Assembly (NCBI RefSeq): GCF_020035535.1
Contig: NZ_CP083350.1
Location: 1,994,501 to 2,058,500, forward strand
Direction of reading: 5' to 3'
DNA: 64,000 nucleotides
Source: Ensifer adhaerens
GTDB lineage: Bacteria > Pseudomonadota > Alphaproteobacteria > Rhizobiales > Rhizobiaceae
Shown here: piece after piece, positions 41,802 through 48,849 of the stretch
Layout of the letters: the number at the start of each line of letters is the position of its first letter
How positions within the stretch are numbered: position 1 is the stretch's first letter
The notes under the pieces: model-generated
The model's input: the letters and a program-made list of their open reading frames with translations, nothing else
What the model was told of the DNA's origin: nothing
The model's database searches: none
Made by a program: the position numbers and the translations under genes

Positions 41802-42461
41802 ATGAGAACGAAATTTGGAGCACTCTCTCTGGCTGGCGTTGCGATTGTAGTTTTAGTCGGCGCAAGTTTCCCATCGACGGATCTCTCGAATGCGCTGGCG
41901 CTTGGCGCTGGAGTGGTTGGCAGTCGGGAGACGGCTGAGATTGATCGACCGCTTGAACCCGGTACTAAAGCCACGCCAGTCTCGGTAGCTGGTGTTGGTG
42001 CGCTCCCAGCCATCGGCAGATTCCCCTCATTCGACGGCGCGACAGGCTGGATTAATTCACCCGCGTTGCGACGAGATGATCTCAAGGGAAAGGTCGTTCT
42101 AGTTAATTTTTGGACCTATGCGTGCGGCGACTGCGTCAGTGCCCTGCCAAGGATTACGTCTTGGACGGAAAAGTTTGGAAAGGATGGACTGGTAGTGGTG
42201 GGCGTCCACTCCCCTGAATTCGCGTTCGAAAAGGATCGTTCCGGACTAGAGCGGGCGGTTAAGGGGTATGATATCGGGTATCCGGTTGCGATCGACAACG
42301 ACTATCAAATCTGGAGGGCATACAGCAACAGCTACTGGCCGGAGCAGTATGTCATCGATCGTCAAGGAGTAGTTCGCTATCACCATCTCGGAGCGAATGA
42401 CTACGATCGGACGCAGGCCGTGATCGAGGCATTGCTTCATGCGCCTACGAACGCGAACTGA
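41802..42461 (+). CDS. TlpA-like periplasmic thioredoxin, related to the DipZ thioredoxin domain
   Basis: A 219-residue protein with an N-terminal signal/anchor (SLAGVAIVVLVGASFPS) and a TlpA-type redoxin domain. The active-site motif is CGDC at 108-111 (NFWTYACGDC). Close wording is shared with the thioredoxin part of the DipZ-like protein at 34556-36328: GKVVLVxFWTY, SPEFAFEK and YPVAIDND...IWRA...SNSYWP. So it looks like a free-standing copy of that domain. It should reduce disulfides in the periplasm. Whether the DipZ membrane domain can recharge it is unknown. Confidence 0.9.
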   Translation: MRTKFGALSLAGVAIVVLVGASFPSTDLSNALALGAGVVGSRETAEIDRPLEPGTKATPVSVAGVGALPAIGRFPSFDGATGWINSPALRRDDLKGKVVLVNFWTYACGDCVSALPRITSWTEKFGKDGLVVVGVHSPEFAFEKDRSGLERAVKGYDIGYPVAIDNDYQIWRAYSNSYWPEQYVIDRQGVVRYHHLGANDYDRTQAVIEALLHAPTNAN

Positions 42462-42503
42462 AGGTGGATTGACCGCGCTTCCGGCATTCCGGCACGGAAT
42501 CAA

Positions 42504-42671
42504 TCCGCCGGCCCCCGGTAGCGCCTTTAGCGATGCATTGACAACAAACCCCTCGGCCTCCAGTCGACGAATAGACTCCCGGACCGGAGTGTGGCCGACG
42601 CCTAGCTGTAAGGCGATCCGGTCCCTCACCAGCGGAGCCACACATGGCCCCCCCTTAAGGATCGCGTTGGG
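42504..42671 (-). pseudogene. GntR-type HTH remnant
   Basis: The minus strand carries an isolated piece of a GntR winged HTH: VRDRIALQLGVGHTPVRESI, RRLEAEGFVVNASL. Neither the start of the HTH nor the C-terminal effector domain is present, and the surrounding frame resembles nothing. It is a fragment of a FadR-branch regulator gene left between the thioredoxin and ArsR genes. Confidence 0.7.
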
Positions 42672-43005
42672 GAAACAGTCCGCGTCGGTCGCTGACCTGA
42701 AAGTGGCGGGTCTACTCTCTAACTGATAGTTGTCGCTTCCAAACATCCATCGACGCCGGTTTTCGCGGCGATCGTTAACTTGGCGGCGGCGGTAGATAGT
42801 TCTCCAGCACCGCTCGCAAGTCGAGCCTGGGAAGTAGCTATCAAACAACGATCGGTACCGTGGCTCTGGATCACGACCGACGAGCAGGTGGACATTCGCG
42901 CGTGAAAAGCTAGTCCGCCCAAATTAAGAGACGCTGGACCGAGCAAAGGGCCGTGTGCGTCCATTACCGCCCATCCGCTGCATCTTCCAGTCTTTCTTGA
43001 ATTGG

Positions 43006-43022
43006 ATTAGTCAATAGGCTAA
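43006..43022. promoter_or_regulatory. Operator-like motif before the ArsR-type gene
   Basis: ATTAGTCAATAGGCTAA contains TTAG-N8-CTAA symmetry and ends 10 bp before the ArsR-type start. A 14/17 match lies upstream of the MFS gene at 47262-47278, across the nested insertion sequences. This fits autoregulation plus control of the MFS gene. Confidence 0.6.
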
Positions 43023-43032
43023 CTAACTTAGT

Positions 43033-43332
43033 ATGAGCGAAGTGGTGGAAAAAGCGAACGCGTTATCTAACTCCAACCGGGTTCAGATCCTCGCGTGGTT
43101 GAAAAACCCCGAAAGCCACTTCGGGCCGGATCAGCGTATAGATTCGGCCGAGGGAGTATGCGGATTGTATATCGCTGAGAAGCTCGGTGTTTCTCCTGCG
43201 ACCGCGTCCGCGCACTTGAAGATTTTGACACAGGCAGGGTTTCTGCGTCCCCTTCGGATCGGGAAATTCACATATTTCCAGAGGATCGAGGGTGCCTTTA
43301 CCGAGTTTGCTCGTAACATCGAGTTACTATGA
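43033..43332 (+). CDS. ArsR/SmtB-type winged-helix regulator
   Basis: A 99-residue protein: LSNSNRVQILAWLKNPESHF (helices 1-2), GVCGLYIAEKLGVSPATASAHLKILTQAGF (HTH, about 41-71) and LRPLRIGKFTYFQRIEGAF (wing). No CxC metal motif is seen, so it is one of the non-metal ArsR branch. The IS5-family element begins 11 bp after its stop. Before that insertion the next gene downstream would have been the MFS transporter at 47347, and both genes carry the same operator-like motif, so this regulator most likely controls that transporter. Confidence 0.88.
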   Translation: MSEVVEKANALSNSNRVQILAWLKNPESHFGPDQRIDSAEGVCGLYIAEKLGVSPATASAHLKILTQAGFLRPLRIGKFTYFQRIEGAFTEFARNIELL

Positions 43333-43413
43333 GCCCGAACTAGGTCGTGTTGACAAAGTGCCTTCTCAAATCATCTAACGTCTGATTCAAAGCTGCCTTT
43401 TTGGGAGGCAGAG

Positions 43414-43870
43414 ATGGCGCGTGGAGACCTAACCGACGCGGAATGGCGGATCGTGGAACCGCTTCTTCCTGCGGAGCGAGGGCGTAAGTCCCGTCCTTCC
43501 CATGATAACCGCCAGTTCATGAACGGCATGCTGCACGTCCTTCGAGTGGGCTGCCCGTGGCGTGATATGCATGAGCGATACGGAAAGTGGAACTCCGTCT
43601 ATGTCCGGTTTCGTCGCTGGGCCGAGCAAGGGGTATGGGATGCGCTCCTGGAAACGCTTGTCGAACTCGGCCTTACGGATGATTGGCAGCATATGCTGGA
43701 CAGCACCACAGTTCGCGGCCATTCGCAGGCAGCGGGCGCTAAAGGGGGACTCATAAGGAGGCTTTTGGTCGATCACGCGGCGGCTTTACGACAAAAATCC
43801 ATGCCCGAGCGGACGGTAAGGGACGCCCTCTTGGCTTTGTCCTGACGGGTGGCGAGACTTCCGATTATCT
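43414..43870 (+). pseudogene. IS5/IS427 transposase, 5' part
   Basis: MARGDLTDAEWRIVEPLLPA opens the frame and the first catalytic Asp is in MLDSTTVRGH. At AAAGGGGG (43741-43748) a -1 shift moves into THKEAFGRSRGGFTTKIHAR ... GFVLTGGETSDYL, the usual second half, so expression by programmed -1 frameshift is likely, as in other IS427 members; unshifted, the frame stops at 43845. The gene is broken after GETSDYL by the IS66 insertion. Confidence 0.88.
43863..43870. repeat. Target duplication GATTATCT, left copy
   Basis: GATTATCT lies directly before the IS66 left end; the same 8 bp follow the right end at 46500-46507. Eight base pairs is the usual IS66 duplication. Removing one copy and the element restores the IS5 transposase frame (SDYLAVPHLL). 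Confidence 0.92.
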
Positions 43871-43916
43871 GTAAGCGTGGCGTGATGGCCGCCTACCGGC
43901 GCCGCCCTGGAGTGAG

Positions 43917-43948
43917 ATAGTGTCCACCAAATTGTAAGTGGACACTAT
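43917..43948. repeat. Subterminal palindrome, left side of IS66
   Basis: ATAGTGTCCAC (43917-43927), 10-nt spacer, GTGGACACTAT (43938-43948), 46 bp inside the left end and just upstream of tnpA. The same arms recur near the right end. Confidence 0.85.
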
Positions 43949-43959
43949 GGCGGTATCCG

Positions 43960-44448
43960 ATGTCGGGAATAGGCGAAGCGACGAAGCGCGGTCGACGAAA
44001 CTGGTCGCTGGAAGAGAAATGGCGAATTGTTGAAGAGGCGCGGCTTCCCGGCAATTCGGTAGCGGAGGTGGCGCTCCGCCACAGGGTCAACAGCAACCTG
44101 CTTTTCCGCTGGATGCGGGCAGCCGAGGTTGGAGAACTTGGTCACCCGCCGGCCTCCCTTGTGCTTCTGCCGAAACCCACGTTGGACTTCATTCCGATCG
44201 GCGTGTTTGGACGAGGCGATGACGAAGGGCCAGCGATGGCAATACCGGTCACCCCTGCTGCGCCCGTTCCCCCGGTGGAGAGTTCGGTGCGGCCAAAATC
44301 GGTGTTGCCACCCAAAGGGCCGACATTGGACGAGCGCCCCGGCGTCATCGAAATCGATCTTGCCAATGGTGTTCGCGTTCGAGTTGACGCGTTCGTCAAC
44401 GAGAAGGCTTTGCGGCGTGTTCTTGCGGCGCTGAGTGAGGCGTCGTGA
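43960..44448 (+). CDS. tnpA: IS66 TnpA (Orf1) accessory protein
   Basis: A 162-residue protein with an N-terminal transposase_8-type HTH (NWSLEEKWRIVEEARLPGNS, VAEVALRHRVNSNLLFRWMR) and the C-terminal VIEIDLANGVRVRVDAFVNE region seen in IS66 Orf1 proteins. It is needed for IS66 transposition together with TnpB and TnpC. Its stop overlaps the tnpB GTG start by 4 bp. Confidence 0.9.
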   Translation: MSGIGEATKRGRRNWSLEEKWRIVEEARLPGNSVAEVALRHRVNSNLLFRWMRAAEVGELGHPPASLVLLPKPTLDFIPIGVFGRGDDEGPAMAIPVTPAAPVPPVESSVRPKSVLPPKGPTLDERPGVIEIDLANGVRVRVDAFVNEKALRRVLAALSEAS

Positions 44449-44798
44449 TCCAGATTGCTGCAGGGACAAAGGTGTACCTGGCCTGCCGGCCGGTCGATAT
44501 GCGCCGTGGGTTCGATGGTCTGTCGGCGGAGGTCGCCAACACACTGAATGCCGATCCCTATAGTGGCCATCTCTTCCTCTTTCGGGGGAAAAGAGGCGGC
44601 TATTTGAAGGCTCTTTATTGGGACGGAACTGGGATGTGCCTTTTTGCCAAGCGATTGGAGCATGGCAAGTTCGTTTGGCCGTCGATCGTCGATGGCGTTC
44701 TGCAGATGTCGGCAGCCCAACTTTCTCTGCTCGTTGAAGGGATGGACTGGCGGCGAACGCGGATGCCCGACGCTCTGCCGAAGCCGGCGATGGTGTAG
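44445..44798 (+). CDS. tnpB: IS66 TnpB (Orf2) accessory protein
   Basis: A 117-residue IS66 Orf2 protein: GTKVYLACRPVDMRRGFDGL, SGHLFLFRGKRGGYLKALYW, DGTGMCLFAKRLEHGKFVWP. Starts at GTG in the tnpA stop. Function in transposition is essential but biochemically unclear. The same family member at 63585-63932 belongs to a different IS66 element. Confidence 0.95.
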   Translation: MIQIAAGTKVYLACRPVDMRRGFDGLSAEVANTLNADPYSGHLFLFRGKRGGYLKALYWDGTGMCLFAKRLEHGKFVWPSIVDGVLQMSAAQLSLLVEGMDWRRTRMPDALPKPAMV

Positions 44799-44861
44799 TA
44801 ACGCATTGTTTTTGCGAGCGAAACTCGTAGCAGGATAAGGCTCCTTGTGCTACAGAGACGC

Positions 44862-46424
44862 ATGTCTCTTGTTGCTTCCGATCCGCTTGCCGAACTGGAG
44901 GAATTGCGTGCGTTGACCGCGCAGTTGCAGGCGGAGCTTTATGCCAAGAACCTCTATATCGAGAAGCTGAAGGCGCAGCTTGCGACGTTAAAGCGGGCCC
45001 GTTTTGGTCGTTCGTCTGAGAAACTCGATCGCCTGATCGAGCAACTCGAATTGACGATCACCGACCTGGAGGAAACTGAGGCGCAGGCCGGCGTCGAACA
45101 GAGACAAGACTGTTCATCGCTCTTGCCGCCCACCGTTGCCGCGAAGATGAAGTCGCCCCTGGGGCGCAAACCCTTACCGGCCCACTTGCCGAGCGAGACG
45201 ATCACCCATCCACCGGTCTGTTCCTGTCCGAAGTGCGGCGGGACCGTCTTCAGCAAGATCGGCACGGATGAGCGCGAAGTACTGGAATATGTGCCTTCGC
45301 ACTTCAAGCGGGTCGTGCATCTTCGGCCGAAGATGAGTTGCCGGGCCTGCGAGACGATCGTGCAGGCGCCAATGCCGTCGCTGCCGATCGAGCGCGGCCG
45401 GCCTGGCCCCAACCTGCTTGCCCACGTCCTGGTCTCCAAATATTGCGACCATCTTCCCTTGCATCGCCAAAGTGACATCTATGCTCGAGAAGGCATCGAC
45501 CTCGATCGTTCGACGCTTGCCGGATGGGTCGGGGCGATGGCGGCGCTGCTCAAGATCCTGAGTGAAAGGATCGGTGCCCATGTCCGGGCAGGTGAAACGG
45601 TGCATGCCGATGACACACCCGTTCCGGTCCTTGATCCCGGACGCGGTAAGACTAAAACCGGCCGCCTTTGGACTGTGGTTCGAGACGAACGGCCGTGGGG
45701 ATCGACCGTACCACCCGCCGCTTTCTATGCTTACTCCCCAGATCGCAAGGGAGAACGTGCCCATCAACTGCTGTCGGAGTGTCGCGGCTTTCTGCATGCA
45801 GATGCCTATGCTGGCTTCGATAAGCTTTATGAGGGCCATGAGCTCACGGGCCAGACACGGCTGACGCAAGTCATGTGTTGGGCACACGCCCGTCGCGATC
45901 TGTACAATGAGTTCCTTCGCAACCGCTCGCCGGCAGCCGAACAAGCTCTGAACCTGATATCGGATCTGTTTGCGATCGAGGCAGAGGTCAACGGCGCGTG
46001 TCCACAGATGCGGCTTGCCACGCGGCAGGCCCGGTCCGTCCCCGTGTTGGACGCGTTGAAACGCCATCTCGACGGCACGCTCGCCCGCATCAGCGGAAAG
46101 AGCGAGTTCGCCAAGGCGATCCGCTATATCACGTCCCGCTGGCAGGCATTTACCGTCTACGCGACTGACGGGCGCCTCGAAATGAGCAACAATGCCGCCG
46201 AGCGGGCAATCCGGCCTTTGGCCCTTGGAAGAAAGAACTATCTCTTCAGCGGCTCAGACGCCGGCGGCGAACGCGCCGCTGTCATCTACACGATCGTCGA
46301 GACCTGCAAAATGGGCGGCATCAACCCGCATGCCTACCTCGCAGACATCATCAATCGCATCGCCGATCATCCCGCAAACAAGATCGACGAACTCCTCCCC
46401 TGGAATTGGTCCTCCCAGCCATAG
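44862..46424 (+). CDS. tnpC: IS66 TnpC transposase
   Basis: A 520-residue DDE transposase starting MSLVASDPLAELEELRALTA; a GTG 15 bases earlier is an alternative. N-terminal coiled coil (LQAELYAKNLYIEKLKAQLA), zinc-finger-like CSCPKCGG and SCRACE, then the DDE domain with HADDTPVPVLDPGRGKTKTG, FLHADAYAGFDKLY and EMSNNAAERAIRPLALGRKN. The frame is complete. It ends 75 bp before the right end. Confidence 0.94.
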   Translation: MSLVASDPLAELEELRALTAQLQAELYAKNLYIEKLKAQLATLKRARFGRSSEKLDRLIEQLELTITDLEETEAQAGVEQRQDCSSLLPPTVAAKMKSPLGRKPLPAHLPSETITHPPVCSCPKCGGTVFSKIGTDEREVLEYVPSHFKRVVHLRPKMSCRACETIVQAPMPSLPIERGRPGPNLLAHVLVSKYCDHLPLHRQSDIYAREGIDLDRSTLAGWVGAMAALLKILSERIGAHVRAGETVHADDTPVPVLDPGRGKTKTGRLWTVVRDERPWGSTVPPAAFYAYSPDRKGERAHQLLSECRGFLHADAYAGFDKLYEGHELTGQTRLTQVMCWAHARRDLYNEFLRNRSPAAEQALNLISDLFAIEAEVNGACPQMRLATRQARSVPVLDALKRHLDGTLARISGKSEFAKAIRYITSRWQAFTVYATDGRLEMSNNAAERAIRPLALGRKNYLFSGSDAGGERAAVIYTIVETCKMGGINPHAYLADIINRIADHPANKIDELLPWNWSSQP

Positions 46425-46453
46425 TGTCCACTTAAAACAATAGTGGACACTAT
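46421..46453. repeat. Subterminal palindrome, right side of IS66
   Basis: ATAGTGTCCAC (46421-46431), 11-nt spacer, GTGGACACTAT (46443-46453). The arms are identical to the left copy, the spacer differs. It overlaps the tnpC stop region and could end transcription of tnpC. Confidence 0.85.
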
Positions 46454-46499
46454 CCAACTTCAGACCAAGCACTCCCCGCGGTCATCACGCCACGCTTAC

Positions 46500-46832
46500 G
46501 ATTATCTCGCTGTTCCACATCTTCTCGCGATGCCGGTAAACAGGCCTCGTCGTCTCCTCGCGGACAAGGGATATGATGCCGACAGCATCCGCCAGGAGCT
46601 TCTATTTCACGGCACACGCCCGGTTATCCCGCCGCGAGCAGGCCGCAAGAACCCACCGGCTTGCGACTATCATGCTTATAGGGATCGCAATCGCATCGAG
46701 CGGATGTTCAACCGGATCAAACAATTCCGCCGGATCGCCACCCGCTACGACAAAACCAAAACATCATATGCAGCGCTTCTAGCTATGGCTGCCGCAAAAA
46801 TTTGGCTCCCATACTTTCTCGACAAGCTATAG
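46500..46832 (+). pseudogene. IS5/IS427 transposase, 3' part
   Basis: After the right copy of GATTATCT the frame reads DYLAVPHLLAMPVNRPRRLL, ADKGYDADSIRQELLF, then CDYHAYRDRNRIERMFNRIK and ATRYDKTKTSYAALLAMAAA, i.e. the second Asp (ADKGYD) and the Glu (RIERMF) of the DDE triad. It continues the left part exactly if the IS66 element is removed, so the transposase was intact before that insertion. Confidence 0.9.
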
Positions 46833-46878
46833 ATCGTTAAGCCGCCTATTCAGGATTTGTAATCCAAAGAGAGGGCTG

Positions 46879-47139
46879 ATGCCGACTTTCATTTACCGAA
46901 TTGAATATCGTGGGCACACCAAGTCCGTCCGTATTCGCAAGAGCAATCCTAAGGGATGGATTGGCCAAGTTGTCCAAGAGGCGTTTCCAGGTTTCGAAGT
47001 TACCGAACCGAGTCTGTTTAGCAAGATAATCCGCGCTGAACTTGCCCCTGACAAAACGCATGCGGGTAAGTGGCGACTTCAATGCAATGACGAGGGTTCG
47101 GGATTCAGCCTCAGTGTTGTGGAAACAAAAGATCGATAA
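46879..47139 (+). CDS. Small passenger gene inside the IS5 element
   Basis: An 86-residue frame starting MPTFIYRIEYRGHTKSVRIR with a good ribosome site (AGAGAGGG). It lies between the transposase stop and the right inverted repeat, where IS5 elements normally have only a few dozen bases. The protein looks like a small single domain with alternating strands and a helix (NPKGWIGQVVQEAFPGFEVT) and matches no family that I know. It is either cargo captured by the element or an accessory gene of this IS subgroup. Confidence 0.6.
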   Translation: MPTFIYRIEYRGHTKSVRIRKSNPKGWIGQVVQEAFPGFEVTEPSLFSKIIRAELAPDKTHAGKWRLQCNDEGSGFSLSVVETKDR

Positions 47140-47261
47140 CGAAGCCTTGTTTGAGATCGACTTTGTCAACACGACCTAGAACGCTGACTTAATCGAAACA
47201 ACAGCTCCCCCTGAAACGGGACCCCGGGGACGGGACCGGTGAATCTGCGTGGTTGAAAACG

Positions 47262-47278
47262 ATTAGTTGATATGCTAA
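47262..47278. promoter_or_regulatory. Operator-like motif before the MFS gene
   Basis: ATTAGTTGATATGCTAA matches the motif before the ArsR-type gene (43006-43022) at 14 of 17 positions and is part of a perfect CGATTAG-N8-CTAATCG dyad. It lies 68 bp upstream of the MFS start. Confidence 0.6.
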
Positions 47279-47346
47279 TCGACGTACCAATAAGAACGAC
47301 AGGGTGCGCGCATATCTCCTTAAGGACGGCGCGCGTTAGGAGACAA

Positions 47347-48669
47347 ATGATGACGCAGGAAATGGCGCCTATCATACCCTTAAGTGAACCCCTACCCGAA
47401 CAAGACACGGGGAAGAATGGCAGCCTGCGCAGTCCCACTTCGCGCTTCCGATCCGGTGGCTGGAACGTTGTTGCGCTAGGTTTTGCAGCACTGGCTCTCA
47501 CCTATGCCGTGCGCGGTTCGGTTTCGGTGACGATGCCCGTGTGGCAGGCTGAATTTGGATGGTCTCGCCAGGCAATTTCCGGCGTTGCAGCAACGGCCCT
47601 TCTGGTGATGGCTGTAGTTGCTCCGCTAGCTGGTCGCCTCGTCGACAGGCGAGGCGCGAGTTCAATGATGAGCTGGGGAATGGTTGCAGTTTCCATTGGC
47701 ACCCTTGCCACCGCGGCGGCGCAACCAGGCGAGACATCGTGGCTACTTCCGTTGGGCTTTGCGGGAATCGGCGCGCTCGGCTTCGGTCTTGTCGCGCAAC
47801 ACGTCGTAGCCGCTGCAATAGCACAACAGGTCTCCGTAAATCGCGGGCTGGCGATTGGTGTGGGGACGGCGGGATCGACTGCTGGGCAGTTGGTGTTAAT
47901 GCCGCTGCTCGCCTTCTTGACGCAGGCGGGCCATTGGAGGATGTCGTTCCTCTTAATGGCATTCGTGTGTTTTGCGTTGGTACCGTTGGTATGGCTTGCC
48001 CTTCGGGACCCAGTGGCGAAACCCGCTCGCTTGGCTGAGAGTGATAGCCATCGTGGAGACCTTAAGGGCGACCTGCGCACCTTAGCGCGTGCGCCGGTTT
48101 TTCATGCAATATTTTGGAGCTACACGATCTGCGGCTTCACAACGAGCGGAGTCATCGAGACACACCTGATCCCCTACTCGGCGTTGTGCGGGTTTGCGCC
48201 TGTTCCGAGTGCTGCTGCCTATGGCATCCTGTCTGCGGTCAATCTCTTCGGAATGATCGCCGCAGGCTGGTTGTCAGATCGGGTCCACGGGCCATTTCTC
48301 TTGTCAGCAATTTACGCCGCGCGAGCCATTGCGTTCTTGTTGTTGCTGCACGTCGCTGACAATTACTCACTGCTGATTACGTTCGCCATCCTGTTTGGTC
48401 TTTTTGATTACTCAACCGTGCCGGTTACCGCCAGCATCTTACAGGCTCGGCTCGGGCTTAGATTGTTGGGGCTTTCAATGGGCGTTCTTTCTGCCGGGCA
48501 CGCAATTGGCGGTGCTGTTGGTGCGTGGGCAGGCGGAGCCGTGTTTGATCAAACCGGCTCCTACGATCTTCTGTGGATCGGATCGATCCTTTCGGCTTTG
48601 GTCGCGGCCGCACTGGTCATTGGCATTAGAGGCCGGGGGAGGGATCTGCCTCTAGGCTCGAACGCGTAA
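47347..48669 (+). CDS. MFS transporter
   Basis: A 440-residue major facilitator with about twelve membrane segments. ATG 47347 follows TAGGAGA; the frame is open upstream to 47272 but that would start inside the operator motif. The family loop between helices 2 and 3 reads APLAGRLVDRRGA and its second-half counterpart AAGWLSDRVHGP. The overall pattern is closest to the monocarboxylate/oxalate-formate-like MFS branch. Substrate unknown; efflux and uptake are both possible. Likely controlled by the ArsR-type protein now 4 kb upstream across the IS insertions. Confidence 0.9.
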   Translation: MMTQEMAPIIPLSEPLPEQDTGKNGSLRSPTSRFRSGGWNVVALGFAALALTYAVRGSVSVTMPVWQAEFGWSRQAISGVAATALLVMAVVAPLAGRLVDRRGASSMMSWGMVAVSIGTLATAAAQPGETSWLLPLGFAGIGALGFGLVAQHVVAAAIAQQVSVNRGLAIGVGTAGSTAGQLVLMPLLAFLTQAGHWRMSFLLMAFVCFALVPLVWLALRDPVAKPARLAESDSHRGDLKGDLRTLARAPVFHAIFWSYTICGFTTSGVIETHLIPYSALCGFAPVPSAAAYGILSAVNLFGMIAAGWLSDRVHGPFLLSAIYAARAIAFLLLLHVADNYSLLITFAILFGLFDYSTVPVTASILQARLGLRLLGLSMGVLSAGHAIGGAVGAWAGGAVFDQTGSYDLLWIGSILSALVAAALVIGIRGRGRDLPLGSNA

Positions 48670-48849
48670 TGCTTGTCGACTTTTTCCGTTGCTGGCGATC
48701 ACGCTGTAGTTTGGGCATCACCTCTGCTTGGAGGTGTCGCGTGAAAACGCGTCTCCACACGCAAATCCGAACAGCCGGATCCCAGAGGAAGCTTTGCAAG
48801 AATGCTTCGCTTCTCCTGCTGCCGGAGGGGGTGTTGGAAACCAGCTGTG

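Larger units (their letters stand above)
43871..46499 (+). mobile_element. Complete IS66 family element nested in the IS5 element
   Basis: The 2,629-bp element starts GTAAGCGTGGCGTGATG and ends with the exact reverse complement of those 17 bp; similarity continues imperfectly to about 22 bp. It carries tnpA, tnpB and tnpC in the standard order, all apparently intact, so it may still be mobile. Near each end, inside the terminal repeats, is an 11-bp-arm palindrome ATAGTGTCCAC/GTGGACACTAT. It is flanked by the 8-bp duplication GATTATCT. Confidence 0.93.
43344..47175 (+). mobile_element. IS5 family (IS427-like) element, interrupted by an IS66 element
   Basis: The ends are GTCGTGTTGACAAAGT (from 43344, just after CTAG at 43340-43343) and its exact reverse complement up to 47175, followed by CTAG at 47176-47179. 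CTAG is the usual target duplication of the IS427 group. The transposase frame is cut at 43870 by the IS66 element and resumes at 46508. Without that insertion the element would be about 1.2 kb, longer than the usual 0.85-0.9 kb because it carries an extra small gene (46879-47139) between transposase and right end. Confidence 0.92.

Noticed and set aside
42246..42848. 200-codon minus-strand frame as a complete GntR regulator
   Set aside because: Only about 55 residues match a GntR HTH; the rest is antisense to the thioredoxin gene or unrelated sequence.
43917..46453. ATAGTGTCCAC palindromes taken at first as the ends of the IS66 element
   Set aside because: The bases outside them do not form a direct repeat. 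The true ends are GTAAGCGTGG... at 43871 and its complement at 46499, flanked by GATTATCT.
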